64,000 nucleotides of DNA, from positions 2,046,001 through 2,110,000 of the forward strand of contig NZ_CP113917.1 of NCBI RefSeq assembly GCF_029395475.1. The letters run 5' to 3'. A program made the translations under genes and the position numbers. Each line of letters opens with the position of its first letter. Position 1 is the first letter of the stretch. Source of the DNA: Bifidobacterium sp. ESL0775. GTDB taxonomy: Bacteria; Actinomycetota; Actinomycetes; Actinomycetales; Bifidobacteriaceae. Under the pieces are notes generated by a model. The model worked only from the letters and a program-made list of their open reading frames with translations, did no database searches and had not been told where the DNA came from. Shown here in pieces: positions 46,204 through 54,284 of this stretch.

Positions 46204-47714
46204 CGGATCACCGTCTTCCGGCGGATCTGGTCGGCCTGGCGCTCCAGGCGCTCCTGGTCCTCAAGCGTGAGCATCGCGCTGACCACGAGCGTCGGCACCG
46301 GCATCTCATCGTCGGCGAGATTGACGGTGGAGACCACCAAATCGACCTCGGGATGTTCCGCCAGTTCGTCGCCCAAGTCCTTGGTGGCCACGGTGGTGAC
46401 GATGTTGAATTCGGAGAAACGGCGCTCGATCTTGGCGCGCAAGAGCTGGGCGGTGCCCAACCCGGTGGTGCAGACCAGGAGAATGTTGATGGGCGTCTGC
46501 TTGCTTTCGATGACCTGCGCGAAGTAGACGACGATGAAGCCGACCTCCTCGTCGTCGATCTCGTTGAGCCCGAAATGCCGCACCGCGCGCTTCGTCGCGT
46601 TCTTGACGACGTCGAAGAGACGCGGGTATTCCAGCTTGATCTGCTCAAGCAGGTTGTTCTTCACCTTGATGCCGTTTTGCAGGCGGTTGAGCAGCGGCTT
46701 CATGTGCTTGACGAGGCTCGAATAAAGGTCGTCGTCATCGATGTCCTGGTAGCCGGGCTCCTTGGCCACTTCGTCGATCAAGTAGCGCGTGACCTCACGC
46801 ACCTGGTCGGGCATCTCCTGGGATATCGCGACGTTGTCGTCGATGCGCGAGGAGGTGAGGTACTGGTAAAGGTAATAGCTCTCGACGTCGGGCAGGGTGG
46901 CGTCGAGGTAGGCGTTCAAGTTGGCGATAATCTTCTTGCAGATATCGGCCATCTTCGGGTGCTTTTCGAACAGCTCGGCCGCCTCTTCGGGCGTCTCCCC
47001 GTCATCAATCAGCGAGCCGACCTCGCGGAAGCGCTCGACCAGGATGTAAAGGTGGGTGAACAAGTTGACGCTGTACGGGTACGGGATCTCGGCGTGGGTG
47101 AGGTCCTCGATCAGGTCGAGCTGGTGGGAGACGAAAGCCGCGTCGCGCTGGTGGACGCGCTGGTCGGGCTGCATGAACCGCCCGCTGGCCGCCACGTCGT
47201 CATCGTCGAAAATCAGATCGGTGATGGCCTTGCGGATGTCCTGCTCCACGCCCTCGACCCACACGCAATCGCTTGAATGCTCCAACGAGAGGTTGAAGCG
47301 CGAAAGCATCGTGCGCAGGACCTTCAGGTCCGAGGCGATGGCGGAGTCGCTGATGTAGAACTTGCCCCACAGCTCCTCGATGCGGTAGTGCTGCGGCGAG
47401 GTCATCAGCAGACGTTTCAAAACCTCGTCCCGGCGCTCCACCGGCGTGAGCTTGCCGACGTGCTCATCAGGTTGCTTGGTGGCGGCGCTTTCCTGTCGGA
47501 AATAATTGCGATAATTGAGCCGATAGCCGCGGCCACGCTGGGATTCGATCATCGGCTCGTCGCCGTTATTGCGTTCGTTGATCTGCGCGACCAGGCGGGT
47601 GACGGTCTTCGTTGAGACGCCGAGCATGGCGGACAACTCGGTTCCAGACACGAAATTACGCCGGTTCAACAGATATTCGATCAGATGTTTTTTGCTCTCA
47701 GTCGTCATCGCCAT
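46200..47714 (-). CDS. PRD-containing PTS transcriptional regulator (MtlR/LicR-like)
   Basis: 504 residues: N-terminal helix-turn-helix (LLNRRNFVSGTELSAMLGVSTKTVTRLVAQI, about 10-45), a second HTH-like segment (about 90-135), PRD1 with HLYILVERF (about 225), PRD2 with VKHMKPLLNRLQNGI (about 345) and an EIIB-like domain with phospho-Cys in INILLVCTTGLGTAQLLRAKI (about 415). Such proteins are activated or inhibited by phosphorylation from HPr and EII. The usual C-terminal EIIA domain is absent and is encoded by the next, overlapping gene. It heads the PTS block and likely controls it. A 330-nt AT-rich gap precedes it; no clear promoter could be assigned. Confidence 0.92.
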   Translation of the reverse strand: MAMTTESKKHLIEYLLNRRNFVSGTELSAMLGVSTKTVTRLVAQINERNNGDEPMIESQRGRGYRLNYRNYFRQESAATKQPDEHVGKLTPVERRDEVLKRLLMTSPQHYRIEELWGKFYISDSAIASDLKVLRTMLSRFNLSLEHSSDCVWVEGVEQDIRKAITDLIFDDDDVAASGRFMQPDQRVHQRDAAFVSHQLDLIEDLTHAEIPYPYSVNLFTHLYILVERFREVGSLIDDGETPEEAAELFEKHPKMADICKKIIANLNAYLDATLPDVESYYLYQYLTSSRIDDNVAISQEMPDQVREVTRYLIDEVAKEPGYQDIDDDDLYSSLVKHMKPLLNRLQNGIKVKNNLLEQIKLEYPRLFDVVKNATKRAVRHFGLNEIDDEEVGFIVVYFAQVIESKQTPINILLVCTTGLGTAQLLRAKIERRFSEFNIVTTVATKDLGDELAEHPEVDLVVSTVNLADDEMPVPTLVVSAMLTLEDQERLERQADQIRRKTVIR

Positions 47715-47983
47715 ACCTCCTTATTTCACCAAACTAACGAAATTCGGCGGAAACACCCCGGCGAGACGAACACAACTCAGTCCGTAGCCAACGGACATTT
47801 CCCCCAAATGCCCAAAACAGACATGTTGATATATAGTATCTATTTATTTCGCGATGAGGTGGGAGCGTAACGGCTTTCAAATATGTAATAAATATGGTAT
47901 TAGAAGATTTTTATTCGACATATTCGCATTCGTCTAGATATCTGGAATGATGTTTGATTCTTCGGTCTGTATCAACCACATTC

Positions 47984-48001
47984 ATGAACTTTTTTGTTCA
48001 T
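47984..48001. other. Small inverted repeat in the 330-nt gap between PTS regulator and MFS pump
   Basis: ATGAAC-TTTTTT-GTTCAT. It is the only structure seen in 47715-48044; the rest of the gap is AT-rich with no gene. It could be part of the end of the MFS transcript, but T-rich sequence follows only on one strand and inside the loop. Confidence 0.3.
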
Positions 48002-48044
48002 TGGAGAATGCGATGCTTTTCAAATCAACCGAATAAACCGGTGA

Positions 48045-49448
48045 TCATGCTCCGATCGATCGCATCTCGACGGACGGGTCCTTGCGGATTTTAATGGAGA
48101 CCAGCGTGATGGCCAACGCCACCAGCGCGAGCACGATGACCAAGGCGAACGCATTGGTCGCGCCATGGACGGCGGCCAGTTTGACGTCGTGCGGGAAGCG
48201 CGCCTCGCCCAAGGAGAGCGAAGACGAAAGCACGGTGGTCCCGAGGGAGCCGGCGTACTGCTGCAGCACGTTGAACAGGGAGTTGAAATCGGTCTGCTGC
48301 GAGGCGGGGACGAACTTGCTGGCGTCCGACATCGTGTTGCCGTAGCCGAAATTGAAGCCAGCGCGCATGAACATATACAGCAGCATCAGAATCACAACGG
48401 TCGATTTGCCTGTCAATATCCACAGGGCGACCGATCCGATAATCAGCGAGACGTTGGAAATCAGGAGCACCAGCGTGGGGCCACGGCGGTCGTAAAGCCG
48501 GCCGACGAACGGGGCGATGAACGCGCCGAGCAGCGATCCCGGCAGAAGCATCAGGCCAGCGGTCAGAGAATCGATGCCGAGGAAGTTTTCGGCGAAAACC
48601 GGCAGCAGGAAGGAGCTGCCGATGTTGATGAACTGGAGGATGGCGTAATTGGCGCCGCGAAGGCCGATGATGATCTTTTTAAAGAGGCGCAGGTTGAGCA
48701 GAGGCGACTTCGAGGTGAGGCAACGCCAGATAAACAGCCCAAGCGTAAGCGCCGCCACGCAAACGGCAATGGTGACAGTAAACGACCAGCCACCGTTCGC
48801 CCCGAACTGATCAAAAATCTCGGTGAAGCTCACCATGAAGAAACTCAGCAGCACCAAGCCGACGCCATCGAAGGACTTGCCGGCGCCCTGTGCGTCGAGG
48901 CGCAGGTTGGCCTCGCCAAGGACCCAGGCGACGAGGAGCAACGGCAAGGTGAACACGAAGATGATGCGCCAGGAGAAGTAGTAATTGATGAGGCCGCCGT
49001 AAGTCGGGCCGAGGGCAGGGGCAAACGAAGTGACCATATTCGCGATGCCGATGTAGGTGCCGCGGCGGTTCACGGGAACCAAGGAAAGAATGACATGGAT
49101 CAGCAACGGCGTGGAGATGCCCGTGGCCGTGGCCTGAAGCAGGCGGCCAAGCAGCAAAAGCCAGTAATTAAGCGGCAGACAGCACAGGATGGTGCCGATG
49201 ACGCTGACGATCACGGCGCAACGGAAGAGCGGGCGCGTGTCGAAACGCTTGAGCAGGAACGAGGAGGTGCTCATGATGATGGTGACCATCAGGAGGTAGC
49301 CCGAGGTCAAAAGCTGGATGGTCGAAAGCGGAAGACCGAACTCGCGGGTCATGGTCGGGAAGGTGACATTCAGCGAAGTCTCGGTGAGGATGCCGATGAA
49401 GGAAAGCAGCGCGGCCGCCGCGATGGATAGTTTGGTCTGTGTGGAAAC
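48045..49448 (-). CDS. MFS multidrug-type transporter (DHA2/EmrB-like, 14 helices)
   Basis: Proton-driven efflux pump, 467 residues from the GTG at 49448 (AAGAAGAA just upstream); a TTG at 49478 would add 10 residues. The first helices hold the DHA family motifs: LTETSLNVTFPTMTREFG and LGRLLQATATGISTPLLIHV (motif C-like region). The loop LKRFDTRPLFR fits motif A. The ligand is unknown; homologues confer drug or bile resistance. No regulator is adjacent. The 340-nt gap upstream holds the L9 terminator and nothing else recognised. Confidence 0.88.
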   Translation of the reverse strand, partial: VSTQTKLSIAAAALLSFIGILTETSLNVTFPTMTREFGLPLSTIQLLTSGYLLMVTIIMSTSSFLLKRFDTRPLFRCAVIVSVIGTILCCLPLNYWLLLLGRLLQATATGISTPLLIHVILSLVPVNRRGTYIGIANMVTSFAPALGPTYGGLINYYFSWRIIFVFTLPLLLVAWVLGEANLRLDAQGAGKSFDGVGLVLLSFFMVSFTEIFDQFGANGGWSFTVTIAVCVAALTLGLFIWRCLTSKSPLLNLRLFKKIIIGLRGANYAILQFINIGSSFLLPVFAENFLGIDSLTAGLMLLPGSLLGAFIAPFVGRLYDRRGPTLVLLISNVSLIIGSVALWILTGKSTVVILMLLYMFMRAGFNFGYGNTMSDASKFVPASQQTDFNSLFNVLQQYAGSLGTTVLSSSLSLGEARFPHDVKLAAVHGATNAFALVIVLALVALAITLVSIKIRKDPSVEMRSIGA

Positions 49449-49707
49449 ACGTTCTTCTTGCAAATTCTCGAACCTCAATACGATTCCGCCGCTATCAGGC
49501 TTCAGGGTAGAACAGTTGATCGCACGCTCCGACCCTCCGAGCCCGCAACTTCTCCATTATACGCCGACCGCCGCGATAGCTTCACACATCATGCCGCCAG
49601 AATGCCCATCAGAAACACTCATTTGCAACATTGATGCAGAACACTCATCCATTGGCCTACAGCATGGCTCGAAACGCAACTTGCGAATCCACGGAACCGC
49701 AGATACG

Positions 49708-49740
49708 AAAATCCCGCCACACGATTACGTGCGACGGGAT
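49708..49740 (-). terminator. Terminator after rplI
   Basis: Minus-strand hairpin: ATCCCG..GCACG stem with CGTGT..CGGGAT (49711-49740), followed by TTTT (49708-49711). It lies about 50 nt past the rplI stop and ends the ribosomal-protein operon. Confidence 0.75.
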
Positions 49741-49789
49741 CTTCCTGCTTAAGCTTGCGGTTTTTTGAACCGTTATCAACAAACCGAAA

Positions 49790-50236
49790 TTACTCGGCGA
49801 CGACCTTCACGGTGAAGTTCGCGGAGATTTCGGGGTGCAGGGCCACGGTGGCGGGGAATTCGCCGGTGGTCTTGATGGTCTCGACCTTGATCGCCTTCGG
49901 ATCGACGGCGGCCTTGGACTCGAGGGCGGAGGCGATGTCCATGGCGGAGATGCCACCGAACAGCTTGCCGGACTCGGAGACCTTGGCGCTCAGCTCGACG
50001 ACGGTGCCGTCGATGGCTGCCTTGGCGGCCACGGCGTCCTCACGGGTGGCCACGGACTTGGCCAGGCGTGCGCGCTTCATCGCTTCGATCTGCGAAGCGG
50101 CGCCCTTGCTCCATGCGAAGGCGAGGCCCTGCGGGATGAGGTAATTGCGTGCGTAGCCGGGCTTGACCTCAACGACGTCACCGGAGTGACCGAGGTTGGA
50201 GACGGACTTGGTAAGAATAACCTTAGTTTCAGCCAT
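49790..50236 (-). CDS. rplI: 50S ribosomal protein L9
   Basis: 148-residue L9 binds 23S rRNA at the base of the L1 stalk. The N-domain is typical: [38 protein letters not shown], followed by the long central helix and the C-terminal domain ([13 protein letters not shown]). The start ATG 50236 follows AGGAGG by about 8 nt. Last gene of rpsF-ssb-rpsR-rplI. Confidence 0.98.
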   Translation of the reverse strand: MAETKVILTKSVSNLGHSGDVVEVKPGYARNYLIPQGLAFAWSKGAASQIEAMKRARLAKSVATREDAVAAKAAIDGTVVELSAKVSESGKLFGGISAMDIASALESKAAVDPKAIKVETIKTTGEFPATVALHPEISANFTVKVVAE

Positions 50237-50252
50237 TGTTCGTATCCTCCTA

Positions 50253-50501
50253 TCAGCGGCCGTTGGTGGCGTAAGGCAGCAGGGCCATCTCGCGCGCGTT
50301 CTTGATGGCGCGGGAGATCTCACGCTGCTCCTGGATGGTCACACCGGTGATGCGACGCGAACGGATCTTGCCGCGATCGGAGATGAACTTGCGCAGCAGC
50401 GCGGTGTCCTTGTAATCGATCTCGGTGATCTTCGCGGCCTTCAGCGGGTTCGGCTTCTTCTTGAACGGCTTGACTGGTGGTTTTGGCCTTTTACGTGACA
50501 T
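50253..50501 (-). CDS. rpsR: 30S ribosomal protein S18
   Basis: 82 residues, S18 of the 30S platform. [27 protein letters not shown] and [21 protein letters not shown] are the conserved core. No zinc-binding Cys cluster is present, so it is the Cys-minus form. Between ssb and rplI. Confidence 0.98.
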   Translation of the reverse strand: MSRKRPKPPVKPFKKKPNPLKAAKITEIDYKDTALLRKFISDRGKIRSRRITGVTIQEQREISRAIKNAREMALLPYATNGR

Positions 50502-50578
50502 ATCAATGTCTCCTTAACACTTATAAACGTCTATTTGTTGCTTTCGCGCCTCTTGGCGCTTTCGCTGGAACCGTTTCG

Positions 50579-51214
50579 CTAGAACTCCGGCTCATCGGAA
50601 TCCCCGCCGAAATCGGAGCTGCCCCCGAAGGTCGAGAACCCATCACCAGAGTTGGCGGAACTGCCCCACGGATCGGCTGCGGGAGCCTGGGCTTGCTGGT
50701 TCTGCTGCGGCTGGGCCGATGCCCCGCCGGAGTAGCCTGCGCCGCCTTGGTAGCCGCCGTTGCCGCCGGCGTTATAACCGCCGCCATTGCTGGCGCCGCC
50801 GTTATAGCCTCCGCTGTTGCGGGAACCACCCTGGAACCCACCGTTGGAGGAGGACTGGCGCTGCACCTGGGCGGTGGCATAGCGCAGGGACGGGCCGATC
50901 TCGTCGACCGTCATCTCCACGACCGTGCGGTTCGTACCGTCATTGGCGGTGTACGAACGCTGCTGCAGACGGCCCTGGGCGATCACACGCATGCCCTTGG
51001 AAAGGGACTGCGCGCAATGGTCGGCCATATCCCGCCACGCGGAGCAGCGCATGAAGAGGGCGTTGCCGTCCTCCCACTGGTTCGTGTTGCGGTTAAAGGT
51101 CCGCGGCGTCGAAGCGATCGTGAAACTCGCGACCGACGCCCCGCTGCCGAGAGTGCGCAGCTCCGGATCAGCGGTCAGATTGCCGACGATCGTAATCGAA
51201 GTATCCCCTGCCAT
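50579..51214 (-). CDS. ssb: Single-stranded DNA-binding protein
   Basis: 211 residues. The OB-fold occupies about 1-115 ([50 protein letters not shown]). A long Gly/Asn/Ser/Gln-rich linker follows, and the acidic tip ends DSDEPEF, the protein-interaction tail; many relatives end in PF, whereas here Glu precedes the final Phe. ATG 51214 with GGAAGG upstream. Flanked by rpsF and rpsR as in many actinobacteria. Confidence 0.97.
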   Translation of the reverse strand: MAGDTSITIVGNLTADPELRTLGSGASVASFTIASTPRTFNRNTNQWEDGNALFMRCSAWRDMADHCAQSLSKGMRVIAQGRLQQRSYTANDGTNRTVVEMTVDEIGPSLRYATAQVQRQSSSNGGFQGGSRNSGGYNGGASNGGGYNAGGNGGYQGGAGYSGGASAQPQQNQQAQAPAADPWGSSANSGDGFSTFGGSSDFGGDSDEPEF

Positions 51215-51300
51215 GACGTGCCTTCCTCACCAGCTTTTACGCTTCATAACAATGAAAGCAAAAAGCAAAATAGACTAAAATTTAATTCCCGATCTCGGGC

Positions 51301-51597
51301 TTACTTGACGTCCTTGCGAAGAATCTTCGTACGGATGACGGACTCGTTCAGGTTCAGGACGCGGTCCAGCTCGTCGTTCGTGGCCGGCTCGCAGCTGTAG
51401 TTGACGACGACATAGTTGCCTTCGGTCTTGCCATCGATCTCATAGGCAAGCTTGCGGCGTCCCCAGATATCAGGGTCGGAAACGGAACCGCCCTCTTTGG
51501 TGACGATTTCCATATACTGATCGGTCAGCTTCTTCAGGGCTCGCTCGTCAAGCTCCGGATCGGCGATGAACATGAGTTCATACTTGTGTGCAGACAT
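51301..51597 (-). CDS. rpsF: 30S ribosomal protein S6
   Basis: 98 residues. The core is YELMFIADPELDERALKKLTDQYM, then WGRRKLAYEIDGKTEGNYVVVNYSCEP. ATG 51597 follows GGAGGTGGGTG. First gene of the S6-SSB-S18-L9 operon. Upstream CCG-containing sequence next to the RBS (ACTTTAGTCCGAAGG, around 51603-51622) might be the S6:S18 leader motif, but pairing was not computed. Confidence 0.97.
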   Translation of the reverse strand: MSAHKYELMFIADPELDERALKKLTDQYMEIVTKEGGSVSDPDIWGRRKLAYEIDGKTEGNYVVVNYSCEPATNDELDRVLNLNESVIRTKILRKDVK

Positions 51598-51830
51598 CAC
51601 CCACCTCCTTCGGACTAAAGTCGGCCGCGGTCTTTCCGCGACAGGAGTGTGTATGCGCGCCACATCATGACGCGAATCCGCGCCAGACATAGCTTTCCCA
51701 TAATACGGGCTGCCTGCGACTTCAAACCACGCCTATTAAGGCATTGATAGCGCACATTCATTGAGATTGCCCGATGATACAGTGAGGTATCTTCTGGTTT
51801 TCGTCGCAGTGTTGAGAGAAAAGAGAGATT

Positions 51831-54029
51831 ATGAAGTGCCCTTATTGCGGTGCGATTTTACCTGCCGACGCGCGGTTCTGCTCCAATTGCGGCAAGACAA
51901 TGACAACAACAACGGCGACACCTTACGCGGCACCCTCACCGCAAAACGCGACATTTACCCCAGCCCCAGCTCAAGCCCCATCTCCAGTTGAGACGTCGCC
52001 GTCATCACCAACCCCGACACCAGTCCAGACGGCTCTATCATCACCAATCCAAACATCGGTTCAGGCAGCACCGGCCCAACCCTCAACTCCGTTCCAAGCC
52101 CCGACTTCGCCTTCGCGATACCCTGCCGGACAGCAACAGGCCCAATTCCCGTATCACGCCTCCGCCACCGGCAACCCCAACAATGCGTATCCGCCGGCAC
52201 AACCCATGTATGGCGCCCAGACATCCATATCGAACCGCAACAGAACCCCAGCCAGGGGCAAGAAACCGCTGAAACGCATGCCCGCCAGTTTCGCGAGCGC
52301 CGACAACATCAAATCGATGGCCGCATCCCTGGGAATCGGGCTCGCTGCGGCCGTTATCGTGACGGCGCTGATCATGGGACTCTCTTATTTGGAGCCCCTC
52401 ATATACCACAAGCTGCCGCACGCTCCCTATAACCCTCAATTCGCAATTTTTTATTATATTTTTCCATTAGGCATTAATCTGGGAGCAGGCATCACTCCCT
52501 CCATCAAAGCCCCGTTGCTTCCGAAACTCATCACTTTGCTTACCAACGGGACAGGGGGCGCGACTTCGATCTCGTTCCTTGACAAATCAGGAACAGTAAT
52601 ACCAAACGCACGTCTCCTGCAAAGAAGCGGAGTGGGGCTTCCGGGCATCGCCTTGCTTATCGGAGTGGCGTTCGGGGCCTACATGGTTTCCAGGCACTTT
52701 ATCCTCCCTAAAATCCAGGAGACCATCGCCAGCTGCGCAATCATCGGCGTCATAGCGGGATTGGTCTATCTCTTGTTCGCCGCACTGTTCCCCATGCGTT
52801 ACAGCGCCCCAGCTTATGAACTGGCGCCCAAGGGCTTCGCCATTGTGGATATTCCAGACGATAGTCCGATACCCAATCTGCATCTTATGGCCAGTTCCTT
52901 GACCTGGGTCACGTTTCTGATGGCTTTCCTGCTTGCCGGTCTGGGAGCCCTCATCGGCTATCGGCTCGGCCAACTGGCGAGCGAGAACGGAAACGTGTTC
53001 TCGGCGCTTTGGCGGTGGGCTCATCGCACCCGAGGCTTCCTACGCACCTGCCTGGAAGCGTTCGGTGTGTATTTCCCGATTTTCTTTGTCTATCATTTCA
53101 TTTTGTACCTTGTGGCAATGTTGATGTGTTTCCCGTCTCTTTCCTCGTTCCTTTACGATTTCCCCGATAACTCGTTTTTCTATGCAGGCTCTTTCGGAGG
53201 GTTCTTCAATTACCTTGATTTTGACAGGAAACCTTACCATGGAGAGCTGGAAGTCGCGACGGGATTGACCACTAGGCCGATTTTCAATGATTCCTGGGAT
53301 TATCCCTCCCTTCTCCGCAATTTCAACATTTTGACGGTATACATTCCAATCGCCCTGTTCATAATCGCCACCTTGTATATCGCACTCAGGGCTTCGGTGC
53401 GCAATCTGCAGGACCGGCCGAACGCCAGGTGGACGAACTGCTGGAAAGCCCCAGTCGTCACGGCATTGTTCTGGCTCATGGTTTCCGTCATCGTGGACCT
53501 GTCGACGACCAATCTGAGCACGACCACATCGACTCAATTGGCGCGACTTTTCGAAGAAACGAAAATGTACACCCACGAATACACCTGCGTCAGGGGCATC
53601 GCGCCTTGGCACCCGCTGATCATGGCGCTGGCCATGTTCATCGTCGAGGCTGTGGCGCTCAGCGTCGGGCCGAAAATCGTGTCCGCCATGCCTGGCCTGA
53701 TGAAGATGCTTAAAGGGGCACTCGTGGGTCCGGTCTCCTCTGCGGCCGGGTCCACGGCCGCCAACAAGGCGATGACAACTCCTCAATATGTCGCGCCCGG
53801 CGCAGGAGTGACCCCTCAATACCTTGTACCCAGCCAAGCCGCAACCAATACGCAAGCCGGGAATCCGATTGCCGCTCAAAACAGCCGATACCCAAACGGC
53901 TGGCAACAACCGGGCCCGCAATACCCCGGGCAAAGCATGCCGGCACCCACCCAATCCACCCAACCTGCCCAGACCACTCAGCCCAATCAGCCGCCCCAAT
54001 TTAACCAGCCCGGCCAAAAGCAGAGGTAA
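51831..54029 (+). CDS. Zinc-ribbon polytopic membrane protein (paralogue 1)
   Basis: 732 residues. N-terminal zinc ribbon MKCPYCGAILPADARFCSNCG (CxxC pairs at residues 3/6 and 17/20), a Pro/Ala/Thr/Gln-rich linker (about 25-140), then 9-11 hydrophobic segments (about 160-630) and a Pro/Gln/Asn-rich tail without transmembrane helices. FSALWRWAHRTRGFLRTCLEAFGVYF and LYIALRASVR match the next gene, so the two are tandem paralogues. Function unknown; the cytoplasmic ribbon may bind a regulator. Its base composition is slightly AT-richer than its paralogue. Confidence 0.8.
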   Translation: MKCPYCGAILPADARFCSNCGKTMTTTTATPYAAPSPQNATFTPAPAQAPSPVETSPSSPTPTPVQTALSSPIQTSVQAAPAQPSTPFQAPTSPSRYPAGQQQAQFPYHASATGNPNNAYPPAQPMYGAQTSISNRNRTPARGKKPLKRMPASFASADNIKSMAASLGIGLAAAVIVTALIMGLSYLEPLIYHKLPHAPYNPQFAIFYYIFPLGINLGAGITPSIKAPLLPKLITLLTNGTGGATSISFLDKSGTVIPNARLLQRSGVGLPGIALLIGVAFGAYMVSRHFILPKIQETIASCAIIGVIAGLVYLLFAALFPMRYSAPAYELAPKGFAIVDIPDDSPIPNLHLMASSLTWVTFLMAFLLAGLGALIGYRLGQLASENGNVFSALWRWAHRTRGFLRTCLEAFGVYFPIFFVYHFILYLVAMLMCFPSLSSFLYDFPDNSFFYAGSFGGFFNYLDFDRKPYHGELEVATGLTTRPIFNDSWDYPSLLRNFNILTVYIPIALFIIATLYIALRASVRNLQDRPNARWTNCWKAPVVTALFWLMVSVIVDLSTTNLSTTTSTQLARLFEETKMYTHEYTCVRGIAPWHPLIMALAMFIVEAVALSVGPKIVSAMPGLMKMLKGALVGPVSSAAGSTAANKAMTTPQYVAPGAGVTPQYLVPSQAATNTQAGNPIAAQNSRYPNGWQQPGPQYPGQSMPAPTQSTQPAQTTQPNQPPQFNQPGQKQR

Positions 54030-54191
54030 CACCACCAACGGCAAAAGAACGACTCATTACACGCAACTTGCCCGACCGCCAATAGGCTTTGCCGCACCGT
54101 CAAGCACGGGTCACCATGTCTGCTCGCCGAAACACCCCAAGGCGACACTTTCCGCAGGCTAACGCAACGGCTGCGTAGAGGTGTTGAGACT

Positions 54192-54217
54192 TATGTGTTT
54201 GTTGCCCCTGACACATA
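54192..54217. promoter_or_regulatory. Inverted repeat upstream of the second zinc-ribbon gene
   Basis: TATGTGT-N12-ACACATA (54192-54217) sits 68 nt before the chosen start; GACCC/GGGTC (54237 region) pairs next to it. May be an operator or leader hairpin; unassigned. Confidence 0.3.
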
Positions 54218-54284
54218 TCCTTGGGGATATTGGCGGGACCCTAATGACGGGGTCAGGAAGAGACAAGGAACAGGGAGAAAAAAG

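Noticed and set aside
49600..49660. Near-direct repeat CAGAAACACTCAT / CAGAACACTCAT upstream of the MFS pump
   Set aside because: Two short imperfect copies about 140 nt from the start; too little to call an operator.
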